DNA of 64,000 bases, taken from NCBI RefSeq assembly GCF_040412425.1, contig NC_089756.1, forward strand, positions 4,702,498 to 4,766,497, given 5' to 3'. Under the pieces are notes generated by a model that searched no databases, was not told the DNA's origin, and was given only the letters and a program-made list of their open reading frames with translations. The DNA is from Macrobrachium rosenbergii (taxonomy: Eukaryota > Arthropoda > Malacostraca > Decapoda > Palaemonidae). A program made the translations under genes and the position numbers. Below, piece by piece: positions 1 through 11,599 of this stretch; the stretch's first letter is position 1, and each line of letters begins with the position of its first letter.

Positions 1-268
1 AACATGCTTTCAGATTATAGGTATGGTCCTTCTACTTCAACACCTGCTCGTGGTAAAAAGAAGCTGTCAGTTCCCCCTGGAAAAAGTGTGACACGTAAAA
101 GACTTGGTTGGCATAGCATCTCAAGTGACAGTAGTGATAGTGGCGATATTGATGATGTTATTTTGAATGATTCAAGCCCTGAACCTGAACCTATAATACT
201 CAAACGTAACAAAAATAAAAAGTTGAACACTGGTATACAGCAGAGAAAACCAGTTCCATTAACCCTGG

Positions 269-317
269 GATCAACTGCAAAACAAGATGGGACGATCAAC
301 TGCAAAACAAGATGGGA
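269..317. repeat. 25-bp tandem duplication breaking the ORF
   Basis: The segment beginning GATCAACTGCAAAACAAG occurs at 269 and again at 294, giving a 25-bp period with identical copies over 24 bases. Because 25 is not a multiple of 3, the duplication moves the downstream reading frame exactly from the frame used before 290 to that used from 287 onward. Confidence 0.85.
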
Positions 318-391
318 TGACACACAAGATGGATGAGAGAGAATTGATTGCATTAATAACTGATGGGGGAGACACTGAAATAATGCATGAG

Positions 392-511
392 GATGAAGCA
401 GATACAGATGTGATACTAGAAGATGAAGCAGATACAGATGTGATACTAGAAGATGAAGCAGATACAGATGTGATACTAGAAGATGAAGCAGATACTGATG
501 TGATACGAGAA
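392..511 (+). repeat. 30-bp minisatellite, 4 copies, coding for an acidic decapeptide
   Basis: Four head-to-tail 30-bp units starting GATGAAGCAGATAC encode the decapeptide DEADTDVILE. Copies are nearly identical; the fourth has two substitutions. The length is a multiple of 3, so copy-number change would leave the frame intact. Confidence 0.9.
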
Positions 512-948
512 GATGAGGGAGACATCTCTCAGGAGGACTTTGAAGGAATGGAGGCCCAAGGACGGAGTGGAGATAAAATCAAAACCAAAAACAGTGACAA
601 TAATAATAAGGAATTTTCAGCAGTAAAAGAAACCACAGGAAATGAAGAAGGCCAGAATCCTAAACTACATGAGTGGGTGGTAGTTCAGGTGTGCAGCAAA
701 CCCAAGAAGCATTACTATATGTCGGTAATTACTGAGGTGATGCCAAATCTCTTTGTCAGGTTTTGTGCAACAAGTCAAAGGGACAAAAAATGTCTTTTGT
801 TAATTCAAATGTTAATTCAAACATACCAGATGATGAAAGCTGTAAAATTGAAGAGAGAGATATTGTGATGCATGTAAATAAACCCAAATTAGATAATAGA
901 GAACGAATGATATTTGATGATGTAGATGTCAATAATTGGCCAAAATAA

Positions 949-1852
949 TGTATACTAGCACTCAGGAGCATGTCTTTCTATAGTTTTTCTTTTTTTTCCA
1001 CAATGAAAATTGTCTTTGATAAGCAAGATGCCCTTATTTTTTTGTATTAGTACTGTAGATGGTGTATTTCAATGGCTGGTAGCTAAGCATTCAGAAATTT
1101 GTCTTTCCAAAGAGAATTATTTTTTATATCTAGGAATTTGTCTCCAAAAGATTTATTTTTTATTTCTAACTTACCTTTAACCTTTAATAATTAAAATGCC
1201 TTTATTTTATTGTATTAGTGTTTTCTCTGATTTCTTTCAGCATTGTGTGTGATAATGAAACCATTTCTTGTCATTAAGCATTAGGGTGTTTATTAGTTAT
1301 ATTAAAAGGAGATTTAGTTAATTTCTTTTGCCAAAGAAATAAGGAACAAGTCTGATAGTCTAGTATTATATTACTTTCATTTTTGAGCCATATGTTGCTG
1401 ATCTAATTGTCATGTTAAATAAAGTATCCACAAAGGAAGAAATATTTTTTCTCATGTCAGTAATATCTCGAACGTTATGCCAGTTTGGTCAAAATCAGCT
1501 CCAAATTGCAGAGAATCTTTTTTTAAAACTTTACGAGTGTCCGAATTCACAATAGCTGTGTCCGGAAAAAAGCCAGAGGCATAGATGATCCATCTACAGC
1601 ATATTTTAATGACTGTCCGAACTTTCCTGCATGTGTGTCCGAACACCACCAAAATTAAAGTTGAATTCGGACACCAAATAATGTATTATTCACATAATAA
1701 AATTGCTTACAAACTTTTGTGTGTGTTATCATTTGAAAGTCTCATGGGCCAGCTATATACACAATACTTAACATCTGCTCTAGATAAAAAAAAAGTTATA
1801 AGCGTTAGGTATAAGAAAAACATGAAAAAATTTTGAACATCGTAATCTTGTA
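949..1852. other. AT-rich non-coding stretch
   Basis: I see no gene here. The sequence is AT-rich with poly-T runs. A short stretch at about 1450-1680 carries several GTCCGAA/TTCGGAC words in both orientations, possibly an old repeat, but I cannot name it. Confidence 0.5.
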
Positions 1853-1924
<72 letters not shown>

Positions 1925-1987
1925 CATATTATAAATTATATATATATATATATATTATACATATTATAAATTATATATATATATATA
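1853..1987. repeat. (TA)n microsatellite
   Basis: An uninterrupted TA run from 1853 to about 1922 is followed by interrupted TA tracts up to the Tigger left end. TA-rich sequence resumes after the right end of the Tigger (7838-7860), so the transposon sits inside one TA-rich block. Confidence 0.95.
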
Positions 1988-2498
1988 CAGTGATCCTCTA
2001 TTCTATCATGGATAATGGGGACCAGAACCCTCCTCGATAAGTGAAATTCCAGATAGTAGCATTGGCCCTCCCTAGGGGAGGCATATATATATAAAAACAC
2101 CCATGTATGAGCAACATTACATAAGATTGGTAAGTATAAAGTGAACAAATGTACTGGGCTACAGGTATACTATTTACAGTACCATATTTTACTTAAATAT
2201 ATTTACTGTACTGTACAGTATAATAATTATAAAACCTTGTACATACATTCACTCTCTCTCTGTCTCTCCCCTGTACTGTAATTATAAAACCTTAATTATT
2301 ATACATTCACTCACTCTCTCATACGAGACGTTAACATGTATGTTCAACACTCACCAATGACAGTAGCGTAATATCTTGAGGTGACGATGACGGCGATGAA
2401 AAATGACGATGACGATGATGAGATACCTGTGCAGTTCGATGAATGTGATGATTAATTGATGACGATGATGGTGTTACTGCACAGGTATAATGAGGCCT

Positions 2499-3336
2499 TT
2501 ACGCCAGTTCAGGATACTGCGCCTCATCGTCAGATATCAGCGCTGGATCGCCACCATCTTCTTCCGAAGAGGCGTCCAGAAGTTTGTGGTGGCGGTGAAG
2601 AGACTTCCACCTACTCGTAGATGCTTCAGGTTCACTCAGAGGCACTGATGGTGTAGCTGGGGTTTTTACCTTGGTGGAGAACTTGGTGATTGGTAGTTGT
2701 TGTCGTTGTTTTTTCTTCTGCTGTAAAAATGCCCTTGTACAAGGACATAACCCGTCAACACGGTTCCCAAACTCGACAGCTCGAACCATGTTGTCGTCGA
2801 TTTCTTGTGCAAATTGTTGCATTGCCCTTGCCATGTTGCACTGGTGTTGCAGGGTCTCCAGGGTAAGGCCACGCTCTTCAATGTCTTCGCTCTTCCTCTT
2901 GTTGGCTTTCTTCTTCACTCGAGACTTCATCATCTCAACGTCTTCATCTGTCAGTGGGTCCGAGTGGACATCGAGGAAGACTGTTGATGTCATCTTCCGT
3001 CATGTCGATGAATCCTTCATCCTGATGATGTTAGCCAACTTCACCGCCTTCTGCACCATGTTTTAAGTGATGAATTTCGTCAGGAGTGAAGCCTTTACAA
3101 TCATGAACCACGCCAGGCCATAATTTCTTCTGGGCAGCATTTATGGCCCTCGGTTTTCATGTCCTTCAATGCTTGCTGGATATTATGCAAGCATGACGCA
3201 ATGTCATAGTTACGCCAGTGCTTTTTCACACTGAAGTCTTCAGTATCATCATCAAGTGCAGCGATGAGGCCCTCCATCGTTGAACGCGTGTAGAGTGCCT
3301 TAAAGGCACGAATAACACCTTGATCCATCGGCTGGA
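2499..3336 (-). pseudogene. Tigger transposase, C-terminal part
   Basis: Downstream of the piggyBac insertion the frame continues with IQPMDQGVIRAFKALYTR (about 3270-3336), which carries the third catalytic aspartate of Tigger transposases. It proceeds through a helical region (3101-3270), a frame break near 3000-3100, then a Ser/Glu-rich tail (2499-2993) that ends SDDEAQYPELA. The tail contains basic KKKANKRKSED and acidic SSEEDGG segments. All three catalytic acidic residues can be seen across the two fragments. Confidence 0.85.
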
Positions 3337-3765
3337 TTAACCCCTTAAAAGACTTATTTTTTCAACATAATGTTTCAAAAAGAATCTAATTGTTTTATTG
3401 AATTAAATTAAAATATAACTTGTTTAGACTCTATTTTAATTTGATTTCAACAGAAAAATTGTGATTATTTTATGTAAAATTGTAATTTTAGAAACTCCAC
3501 TTGAGACCTTTTTATGGCCAATAACGAGTTATCTCATATAAATTATAATCATTTTATTCTATCACGAGATATCTGTAATAGCTGGTTTTAGTAATTTTGA
3601 TAATAGGAATTGAATAAAAACATATTGATGCTTGATAACTTTTATTTTTCCACTTCATTTTGATAAACAAAAGTATTTTTTTCATTTCATTTGAGTAAAA
3701 AAATTTCACCATTAGAATAAACAAAATTATATATTTCTCTTCATTTGGGTAAAAAAAAATCCACT

Positions 3766-5476
3766 TCACATAAACCAGTGTATTTCCCAATCATTTTGTG
3801 TGGTATGATTTGAAGCAGGGGTTATACACAGACTAACTTCACATATCTCACACATGTAGCGAGACTCTCGTCTGATCGGTTTTCCATTATTATCCCTTTT
3901 CTTAGAGCAAACAACACATTGCCTTGTGGGAAATTTCTTTTTGGGTGTAGGAGGAATGTCAATTGGAAAATGCCTTCCTGAATAGCGGGTAGGATTCGCT
4001 GAAATAGATGGTCTACCTGGTCTTGTTTGAGGGATTTCAGCATGATACTTCTTCAGAGTTGAATCAATTATTTCCAACCTGAATTTGAGAGATGAACAGC
4101 AATTTTCATTACTCATCTTGAAACACTGATATGCATTCCAAAGGGCTAGATCTAGATGATGGAAGAAAACTTTTTGTAATATTTTTTGTTCTTTTCCTGG
4201 GAACAGGATAATTTGCTGGTTTTGATCCAACTTATCCACACCACCCATTGTGTGGTTATAGTCTACTACAACTTTGGGCTTCTTTTTCGTACCTCTCCTA
4301 CTCGCAATTTCAACTTCATCACTATTGTGAACTGTGGAGAGTAGAACAACATCTTTTATCCTTCCATCTCATGGCCATAACTTTACCTACGATAAGCAGA
4401 CATTTCCCCCTTCTTCAACTTTTCAGTTTTCAATGAAACTGGCAGGTCTTTTCGATTTATTCTAACAGTGCCATAGCAATCTGTTCTACATTTTACTAGA
4501 ATATCCACTAACTCAGGACTGGTGTAATAATTGTCTATTGTAAGGCAATAGCCTTTATTCAAAAGAGGTTTCAGTAAAGTCATTACAACCTGTGAGGATT
4601 TAGGCAATTCATTGAAATCCTGGTCGAATTGTGTTCCTTTACCTACATAAATCAAAAAACTCCACACATATCCTGTACTCGCTTCACATAACATAAACTC
4701 CACACATATCCTGTACTCGCTTCACATAACATAAAGAACTTTATGCCGAATCTTGATCTCTTCAATGGGATATATTGTACCCATCCCAATCTTCCTTTAT
4801 ATAGCAAGAGACTCTCATCAATTGAAATATCTCTTTGTGGGGTGTAGACAGTTCTAAATTTATTTTCTAAGTGCACATAAATAGGATATATCTTATTCAG
4901 TTTGGGATTAGGATGCGAATTTGCATCGTATGCTTCATTATCAGAAAATGCAGGTACTGCCTGATTTTCTTGTATCTTTTGAAAGGCATAGTTTCAGCAA
5001 AAATTGGGGTTCTAAGAAGTGGATTTTTAGACCAATACAAGGATTCTTCAGGCTTCTTCATAATTCCTTTCAAAGTATTTAGTGCTAAGAAAAACTCTGA
5101 GTTCAGGTGGAGTTACAGGATGTCACGTATTTGGGTCTGCATTGCATTGCTCAGCAAATCTATTGGTTTCAGTGCAAATAAGTTCAATCAGTTCATCATC
5201 AAAAATACATGGAAAAAATCTAAAGGCGACATACTTTCAATATTCTCTGGGATATTGAGACCTGTTGTCCCTGTGAATGGAAATCGAGGGGTGGAGGGGC
5301 AGTAGAATCTGCGATTCTCCTCCATTGTGTTTCATCCATTACCGTATCTGTATCTGTATTGGTATCACTGTCATCGTCACTGGAATCATCAAGCTTGAAT
5401 CGTCGCCTTCTGAGCCAGAACTTTCAAGCTCTGTAAATGATTCCTCAGTATCACTGTTGTCATGGTAATTTGCCAT
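3766..5476 (-). pseudogene. piggyBac transposase, frameshifted
   Basis: The likely start is the ATG at 5476 (MANYHDNSDTEESFTE), followed by an acidic Ser-rich N-terminus. A segment around 5020-5060 (YWSKNPLLRTPIF) is typical of the family. The RDISIDESLLLYKGR motif (about 4795-4830) holds the first catalytic aspartate, IDNYYTSPEL (about 4520-4545) the second, and DYNHTMGGVDKLDQ (about 4215-4265) the third. The C-terminus has a Cys-rich ring-like domain (CVVCSKK ... YMCEICEVSLC, about 3835-3920). Total length would be about 570 residues, normal for the family. Frame breaks lie near 5390, 4890, 4657-4732 (a 38-bp duplication) and 4380, so it is inactive as it stands. Confidence 0.9.
4657..4732. 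repeat. 38-bp perfect tandem duplication in the piggyBac transposase
   Basis: The 38-bp segment at 4657-4694 (starting AAACTCCACACATATCC) is repeated exactly at 4695-4732. The two flanking transposase frames differ by exactly this shift and share the residues MLCEASTGYVWS, so the duplication itself caused the break. Confidence 0.9.
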
Positions 5477-6343
5477 AACTGGGCTAAAAATAAAAAATAA
5501 ATAAAAGGCTAGAATAATAAATAAATAGTCAAGATACTAACAAATTACTTGACAATATATCATATAAACAGTCTAAAATAAAAAAAAAAGAACAATGAAA
5601 CTTACCTAAAACGTGAAAATGAAGAAATACAGAAGATTCTAAAAGTCACCACTGGAGAGCTAGTAAAATAGTGCGTACTCATCGTAAAAAAAGGAAAAAA
5701 AAAATCCTTGGAAAAAATTATACTTGACGTATCACAAAATGGTCAAGAGACTAACAAAAGACACGAAATCATCATAATAAGTCAATAATATGACATATAA
5801 ACAGTCTTAGATGACAAATAAACAACCAAATTTACTTAGAACTGGCGAAAATACGATATAAAATACGTACAAACGAACGAACAACCTCTCAAGATCACCG
5901 GTTACTCTATATACCACAAAATACTCATGGGGTTAGCTAACAAAAGACACAACAGCAACACGATGAATCAATAATATAACATATAATCAGTCTAAGATGA
6001 CAAATAATGCAACCAAACTTACCTAATTAGGCAAAATATGCAAAAAACAAAAACAAAAGGTCAAAGATGGCAGCTGAAGTGCTACTAATGACGCGTCGTC
6101 TGCACGAAAAATACAGAAAATTATCGCTGGTAACTCTACGACTTCCAGCAGCAAATACCACTGCCAAACGTATGATATAGACGAGATATCTCGGAGAAGC
6201 CTGCTGTAACAATGCTGAGCCACGAGAAATCTCGATTAGCCCAATATTCACGTTTAACTTTTCAACGAGATATCTCGTGGTAAGTCCAAAATTTTTAGCA
6301 CACTGATAACGATATATCTCGGGTTAATCTTGTAAGGGGTTAA

Positions 6344-7396
6344 AGATGTGGTGTTAGTGGACAGAAACTCGATCTGAACCCCATCATATTCCAAGTTCTT
6401 TGCATGGCCTCCTGCACAGTCCATCAAGAGAAGGACCTTAAAGGAGTCCTTCTCAGCCAGATAGAGCTTCACCTGGGGAATGAAGCAATGGATGAACCAT
6501 TCGATGGTCAGGGCTTTCGTTATCCAGGCCTTGGAGTTATTCATCCAATACACGGAGCAGAGCCTTATTTTTGTTTTTTAAGGCCCGTGGATTTTGGACT
6601 TATAAATAAGGCCCGGCTTAATCATAAAGCCTGCAGCATTGCCACACATGATGAGTGTGACACAGTCCTTGTGGGCCTTGAAGCCTTTCCTCTTCACTTC
6701 ATCCTTGAAGAGGAATGTTCGAGAAGGCATCCTCTTCCAAAAGAGACCTGTCTCGTCCATGTTAAAGACTTGCTCAGGGAGGTAGCCGCCATCACTGATG
6801 AGTTTAGGGAACACATCCTCCATGAAACGACGAGCACCTTCGGTGTCAGCAGAGGCAGCCTCACCATACAAAGGCATGCTTTTGAGGCCAAACCTTTTTT
6901 GAAATTTTTCAAACCAGCCTTTGCTGGCTAAAAAGTCTGGTGGCACCGCTAGTACTGGGTTGAGGGTCATCAGGATCTTCTTCAGCGCCTTCTTCAGCAT
7001 CTCCTTCGTCGTCATCACCGGGCAAGGTTTTATCATAGAGATTTGGCCTTTGTTCTGATCATATTACTGTCCAAACTCACATTTTTTTCTGCAATCAGCA
7101 ACCCACAAGGCTAATGCAGATTCCATTTTCACTATTCTCTTATTACGCACAGTTATCACATGTTTCGCTTCTCTATTGAAGCCTATTTCATTGCTTTTGT
7201 GGATGTTAACTTCCTCCTCCTTTATATAGCGCGCTGTCGATTCATTCACGCCATAACGGCGTGCTACCACGGCATAGCTTTTGCCCTCTTTTAACTTGTC
7301 TAAAAGTTTGACCTTTTCACTAATGTTCATCATATTCCTCTTCCTCTTGGGCTCACTAGAGGAACCTTTTGCAGGGGCACGGCGTTTAGGAGGCAT
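6344..7396 (-). pseudogene. Tigger transposase, N-terminal and catalytic part
   Basis: The start at 7396 opens with MPPKRRAPAKG, then an HTH segment (about residues 20-60, with EKVKLLDKLKEGKSYAVVAR) typical of Tigger/jerky/CENP-B DNA-binding domains. A second HTH segment (FLASKGWFEKFQKRFGLKS, about 6870-6930) precedes the DDE core, with the first acidic motif NMDETGLFW (about 6760) and the second in LLLMDCAGGHAKN (about 6390-6430). A stop/frameshift lies near 7062 and another near 6930, and a third break near 6570. The frame runs to the piggyBac insertion point at 6343 and resumes on the far side at 3336. Family: DDE_1 superfamily transposase. It would act on its own TIRs in the nucleus, but this copy cannot make the full protein. 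Confidence 0.85.
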
Positions 7397-7860
7397 TGTA
7401 AGGGCACGACAAGTTAACTTTTAACTCAACACACAACACAAAATGCGCGCGATACAGTACACTTGAGAGCGTCTACAGCACAAGAGTGGTAACGAGAGGG
7501 ATCAAGCAGGGGAAGAAGCTGCGTGATGCTGCAATGATGCACAGCCAATCAGCTCACGGGTTACATCCACTTGTGCTCTCATTGGTCAATCTCGCACCGG
7601 GAACCAATCACGTGCCTTGTCCGAGTGCCCGTGGGTATATACGAAGCTTCCAGTCCTTGCGCGTTGGTCTCGCAAGCCGTTCTTCTCACGTAACATGATG
7701 AAACATCGCTGTTTTCCGTGATATGGCTACTGATATGGCGGTACGTTTCAATTTTAATTTTTCGATGAATATTTCTGAAAAATCCGCGATGCAGTGAAGC
7801 CGGCAAAGTTGAAGCGCCAAGTGGAGAGGGATCACTGTATACTATATATAATATATATAT

Positions 7861-8990
7861 ATTTTTACGTTTTTCCGTGGTTTTAGTTTGAAATATGCTC
7901 TGTGAGACAGGTAGCAACAATTTAAGGTAATTTAGCCTTGTGATTCTGACTTCGTGGGTACGGGAAAACGTAAAAAAAGAGGAAAACAAAGGAGAATTTC
8001 ATATGAGCATAGGGCTCTGGTTACTGAGGGAAATATTACGTAAAACACGTGGGCACATTTAAAGTAGTGTATTTACATAAATGACATCAGTACGGGAAAG
8101 AGGAACTGAAGTAGATTACTATCCTGAAGGAGATTCCTACTGGATTGAATGAAACTGGGGGATTCCAGACACAGTCCGAGAAGCTTCCACGAAATAGGAT
8201 CCCTCTGAAATGAGAGATATGCACATTATACGCCAGTAATGAAAATAGACAAAAGAATAATGAATTCGAGGCTGCACTGAGGGTGCCAAAGGAGTAATAA
8301 AGACTTAATACTGCCGATGCAAGAGGCGCACAGACATTAGACAAGGGTGATTTCTGGCTTTCTCTTTAAGCAAATATTACGAGACAAAAGCGTGACTGAA
8401 ATGGGGCTCTTCCAGGGCACTTTACTTTAGCAGATTTTCCGAGGGCACGTAGAAGGCAGTCCGTGGATGACTTGCGATTTCCGAGGGCGAGTTTCTTCCA
8501 CGTGGTGAGATGCAAGGGCTTCCGTAAAGGGGCAAGGCGATGGGGACTCCTCGAAATTCCAAGCAATGGCGTGTGGGCTCGAGGAATACGGTCGAAGGGC
8601 ACGAGGAAAAGTATACTTTGGAAAGGGCCACGTGGTTAGGATGCAAGGGCATCGATGGGGCCAGGTGTTGGGGACATCTTCATTCCATATCTTCCAGCCC
8701 GCGTGTGTGTCGAGACCTCGTGGGCTTTTGCTTTTATCCTCCTATGGGGCAGGGTGCGCCCAACACAGATGTTTTGACTCATTGCACCTGCTGCCCGCAG
8801 GGGAGGTTTTGGCCTGTAGGAGAAACACCCAAGCCAGATTACTTTTGCCTCGAAGGAAAGATCTTTATCAAAAATGGGGAGCGCTTTAATCCTTTAAACC
8901 CTGTTTTTAAGTCGATAGACAGATGGTCTATCGATCGCCGGCTGGCCGTAAATGAAACACAACAGAACAACCAACAAACACAAAGGAGGG
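7861..8990 (-). repeat. LTR-like direct repeat of element A, left copy (3' LTR)
   Basis: This copy matches 14012-15123 in the same orientation with scattered differences. It holds a small palindrome (CGATAGAC...GTCTATCG, about 8913-8933). The GGGGAGG tract on the minus strand near 9031-9037 might be the polypurine tract, which would put the true LTR boundary slightly beyond the shared block. Confidence 0.7.
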
Positions 8991-10816
8991 GGAGGCAGTT
9001 TGCTAGCGAATTCTTGCTAATCATAATACCTCCCCATACAAGATGATGCACATACCTCCTTCCGGTGTGTACATCGATATTCAAGAATGAGCGGCAAGTG
9101 CTATATATTACTCTACATTCTGCCTTGCAGTGAACTTTACTACTAAGGGTTTTATGAAGCTGTGACATTACTTTTAATAACACATTGGGACAATTTTCGT
9201 TAACAGAACGCAAAGTGATTTAAACACTTGCAAAAGAATAATTACTTTAGATTTGGTTACCCACTGGTAACTTTATAAAGTGACTCGAACAATTGTGAAT
9301 TAATTAAGATTATAGGACCACGTATATGAGGCTATGGCCAACAAATGAAAAGAAAGGTTATTGTTCAGGAATTAAAATACACGGTTACTTAATTTTAGAT
9401 AAAATGCATGCGGTTAGTACAATCTGCCTTGAAGAGGCTGTGTAAATGAAAAACAGCGTTTATTTTTGTAAATGACATCCCCTTTTACGCGATACTGTAA
9501 TGACTATACATATCAATTGATAATTTATCTTCGTTTTAACGTTATTTGAAGTTTAAATAGGTCAGTGTTCGATTTTGACAGCCGAGCATGCGGCGAGAAA
9601 TACAGGTGAGGTTTTAATTCGCTAACCTTAAACTCGCTTCTTTTATGCGTCGACTGCCTACTCAATGTTATGACGGAGCAGACAAAAGATGTAATACTAG
9701 GACATACAGAGATCTTGGAAGGAATGGAAGGGGAAAAGGGATAATAATAACAAAAGGAAAATTATCAAGACGCTACATGAAAACTTGACCGTGAGATGAT
9801 CAGGCACACGCCCTCAGAGCTTACGAAAAACATTTAAATCACAAGGGCAAGAGTTTATGACTCATCTTCATTAAAATAAAGATAACTAAATGACTAAAAG
9901 AAAGTAAATGATATTGCAGAAGAGCTAAGGGAAAAAGAGTGAGGATTTTATTGTGTTAGGCGGAATTTACTGTCCTTTTGCTAAAAATTACGGCCCGGAC
10001 TATCACTTCAGTCCCAGGGCTTGTATTTGCACCATCGCGCTCCTTCAGGAGGGGCTGACACGCATGCCCGTGCCAGGGTATATTAAAAATGGCGTGCCAC
10101 TTCTCACTCTGTTATTCTTAATGATTTATACATTGTGTGGGGAATGGTATCCCAAGGAAATAATTGCCTCTTGTGGGGATAATTTAAGGGAAGATTAGTA
10201 GAGGATGGTAAGAGATAGCAGTTCCTGAGGAACGGAAGAAGATAGAGGAGGGTCTGACATCCCTTTCTGGATTAGGAAACTGCAAGACCTTCGAAAAATG
10301 AAATGGTGGCACAGGTGCCAGGGGAGCTCTAGAGCTCTTTGTAAATTACCTGGAATGTCCCACGCCCGTGGTAAATTCGCCTAGCCTTTCTTAATGGGAC
10401 AGTTGTCCTCGGCCGAAGCGGAGGGCCCGAGAAAATAGCGGCACGGAGTACCACCTGGGCCTGCTGATTACAGCTGACGCAGGAGTGTTCCGTGCGGGTT
10501 CTACCATGATCCGTCATGGCTCTAACGAAAATCGGCCAAAATGAGATATGGCAGAATCCTGACTTGCAATTACGTTATACGGGCTGAGGCAGAGAGGAGG
10601 CGGTCGGGGGTGGCGTGAGCGGCTCGCAGGTATCGATGACCAGCTCAGGCAAAGGGTTGCGAGGCCGCACCTGCAGGTGAGCTTCCGCGGTGGTCGGGAG
10701 GAACCGTCTCTCTGACCGACGCTGGTAGCGGTACCAGGCCGGGGAAGAGGGGGTCCTGAGTTGGATCCCGTGAATGGAGATCGGCGTGAGCGCTCTGGCG
10801 CTGGCACTAGGCAGAG
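8991..10816. other. Element A region downstream of protease, no recognisable gene
   Basis: This is where an RT-RNase H-integrase polyprotein would lie in an ordinary gypsy element, and I find no such motif in any frame. A CVSC followed about 30 codons later, in another frame, by DNCP (about 10400-10480, minus) may be a decayed counterpart of the second zinc knuckle of element B. The rest appears non-coding. Confidence 0.5.
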
Positions 10817-11520
10817 TCAGGCACTATCAGGGGTTTCTTGGGCTCGATTGGTCAGGATGGACGAAGCTTGGCCCTGCTCGGGGCATGCAAGTGGCACCGG
10901 CAGGAATTTAGCATCTCCTGAAGGGAGATCTGATTTTGATGGCACTGGCACTGAGGCAGGGCCGGGCACTGGAATGGATCGGGAACCGATCGAGAATACA
11001 CTGTACATCGTGTCAGGTGGCACTGGTGGGGACTGCACGTCCTCCTGGTACCCAGGGGCGCCAGTCTTGGCTGAGGGAGAAGCCCTTACTTGCGCCACGG
11101 AATGATTCGGGGAATGTGGACCCCTAGATTGTCGTGATTTCGGTGGGGACTGAAAGTCCTGTCCCAGGATGACGCCATAGCCTCCGGGGAGATGGCTTGC
11201 TACTGCAAGATTGCAAATTTTGGATTGGTGAGGTCTTGTGACTCTCAATTGGACTGTAGGGAGTATCATTTTAAATTGATTTATTCCCTCGATCGTGACG
11301 AGTTTTCGTCTATTGATGATAGCTCCGTAGGGGAACTCTGTCCCTTCGGATGAGGTTTTGGCGCCTAAGTCCTCGAAAGCAGTGACTCGGCGCTGGCTCG
11401 CTACCACGTGGAGGGGCCACGATACAGGCCCTTCGGCGGGAGGGCCTAATGACTGGGGATCTGTGACCAAGGCGACGGTGGGAGTATTTGTAAATTATTG
11501 CGTAGGCATTTTGCCCATGC
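10817..11520 (-). pseudogene. Element A aspartic protease and proline-rich extension, decayed
   Basis: The frame resembles the protease of element B: TVQLRVTRPHQSKICNLAV and a later GYGVILGQDF correspond to TVQLQVMTPWG and FLLGRDLL of B. Where B has the catalytic DTAADISLI, this copy reads NTPTVALV (about 11470-11500), so the catalytic aspartate is asparagine, and a stop lies just upstream. Downstream is a Pro/Ser-rich segment that ends with FLPVPLACPEQGQ, matching LLPVPLASTEQCQ in B. Family: retropepsin-like. It cannot be an active protease. Confidence 0.65.
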
Positions 11521-11599
11521 GGGAGAATGGCCATAAACCTTGCACGCCGTTAAAAGGTCTGGCTTATAGTCTTTCCGCTGCCCCTGTGGAGGGCGCACG

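Larger units (their letters stand above)
4..948 (+). pseudogene. Acidic ORF with tandem repeats, frameshifted; unknown function
   Basis: I do not recognise this gene with certainty. The reading frame is open from 4 to about 290, continues from about 287 in another frame to about 760, and then in a third frame (763-948). The N-terminal part is Ser/Pro/Lys rich, the middle is very acidic with four decapeptide repeats (392-511), and the C-terminal part (about 660-948) has a WVVVQV...KKHYYMSVITEV stretch followed by PDDESCKIEERDIVMHVNKP. That tail reminds me of the C-terminus common in uncharacterised, transposon-associated arthropod proteins (a WVLVxF...VGxV...V.FLR pattern), which is inference. 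The first frame break is explained by a 25-bp duplication; the second is a small indel near 760. It could be a last exon or retrocopy, and it may start before the window. Confidence 0.4.
3341..6339 (-). mobile_element. piggyBac transposon inserted in the Tigger
   Basis: TTAA duplications flank the element at 3337-3340 and 6340-6343. The ends are CCCCTTAAAAGA (left) and, on the opposite strand, CCCCTTACAAGA (right), so there is a short imperfect terminal inverted repeat. Length is 2999 bp. The minus strand carries a piggyBac transposase in several frames. The insertion is between codons for TTSL and IQPM of the Tigger transposase, and deleting the element plus one TTAA restores that frame. Confidence 0.95.
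1988..7837 (-). mobile_element. Tigger/pogo-type DNA transposon, split by piggyBac
   Basis: The element begins CAGTGATCC at 1988 and ends GGATCACTG at 7837, so the outer inverted repeat is CAGTGATCC followed by related sequence, and both ends abut TA dinucleotides as expected for the Tc1/mariner-pogo superfamily. The coding strand is minus. Without the 3-kb piggyBac insertion it is about 2.85 kb, a normal Tigger size. The transposase has a Psq-type HTH, a CENP-B/Tc5-type HTH and a DDE core, but is frameshifted. Confidence 0.9.

Noticed and set aside
4871..5305. 144-codon plus-strand ORF
   Set aside because: Shadow of the piggyBac transposase on the minus strand.
6404..6931. 175-codon plus-strand ORF
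   Set aside because: It is antisense to the Tigger catalytic domain, whose motifs are clear on the minus strand.
8540..9046. 168-codon ORF across the element A left repeat
   Set aside because: It is disrupted in the other copy (14.5-15.1 kb), and no known domain is present.
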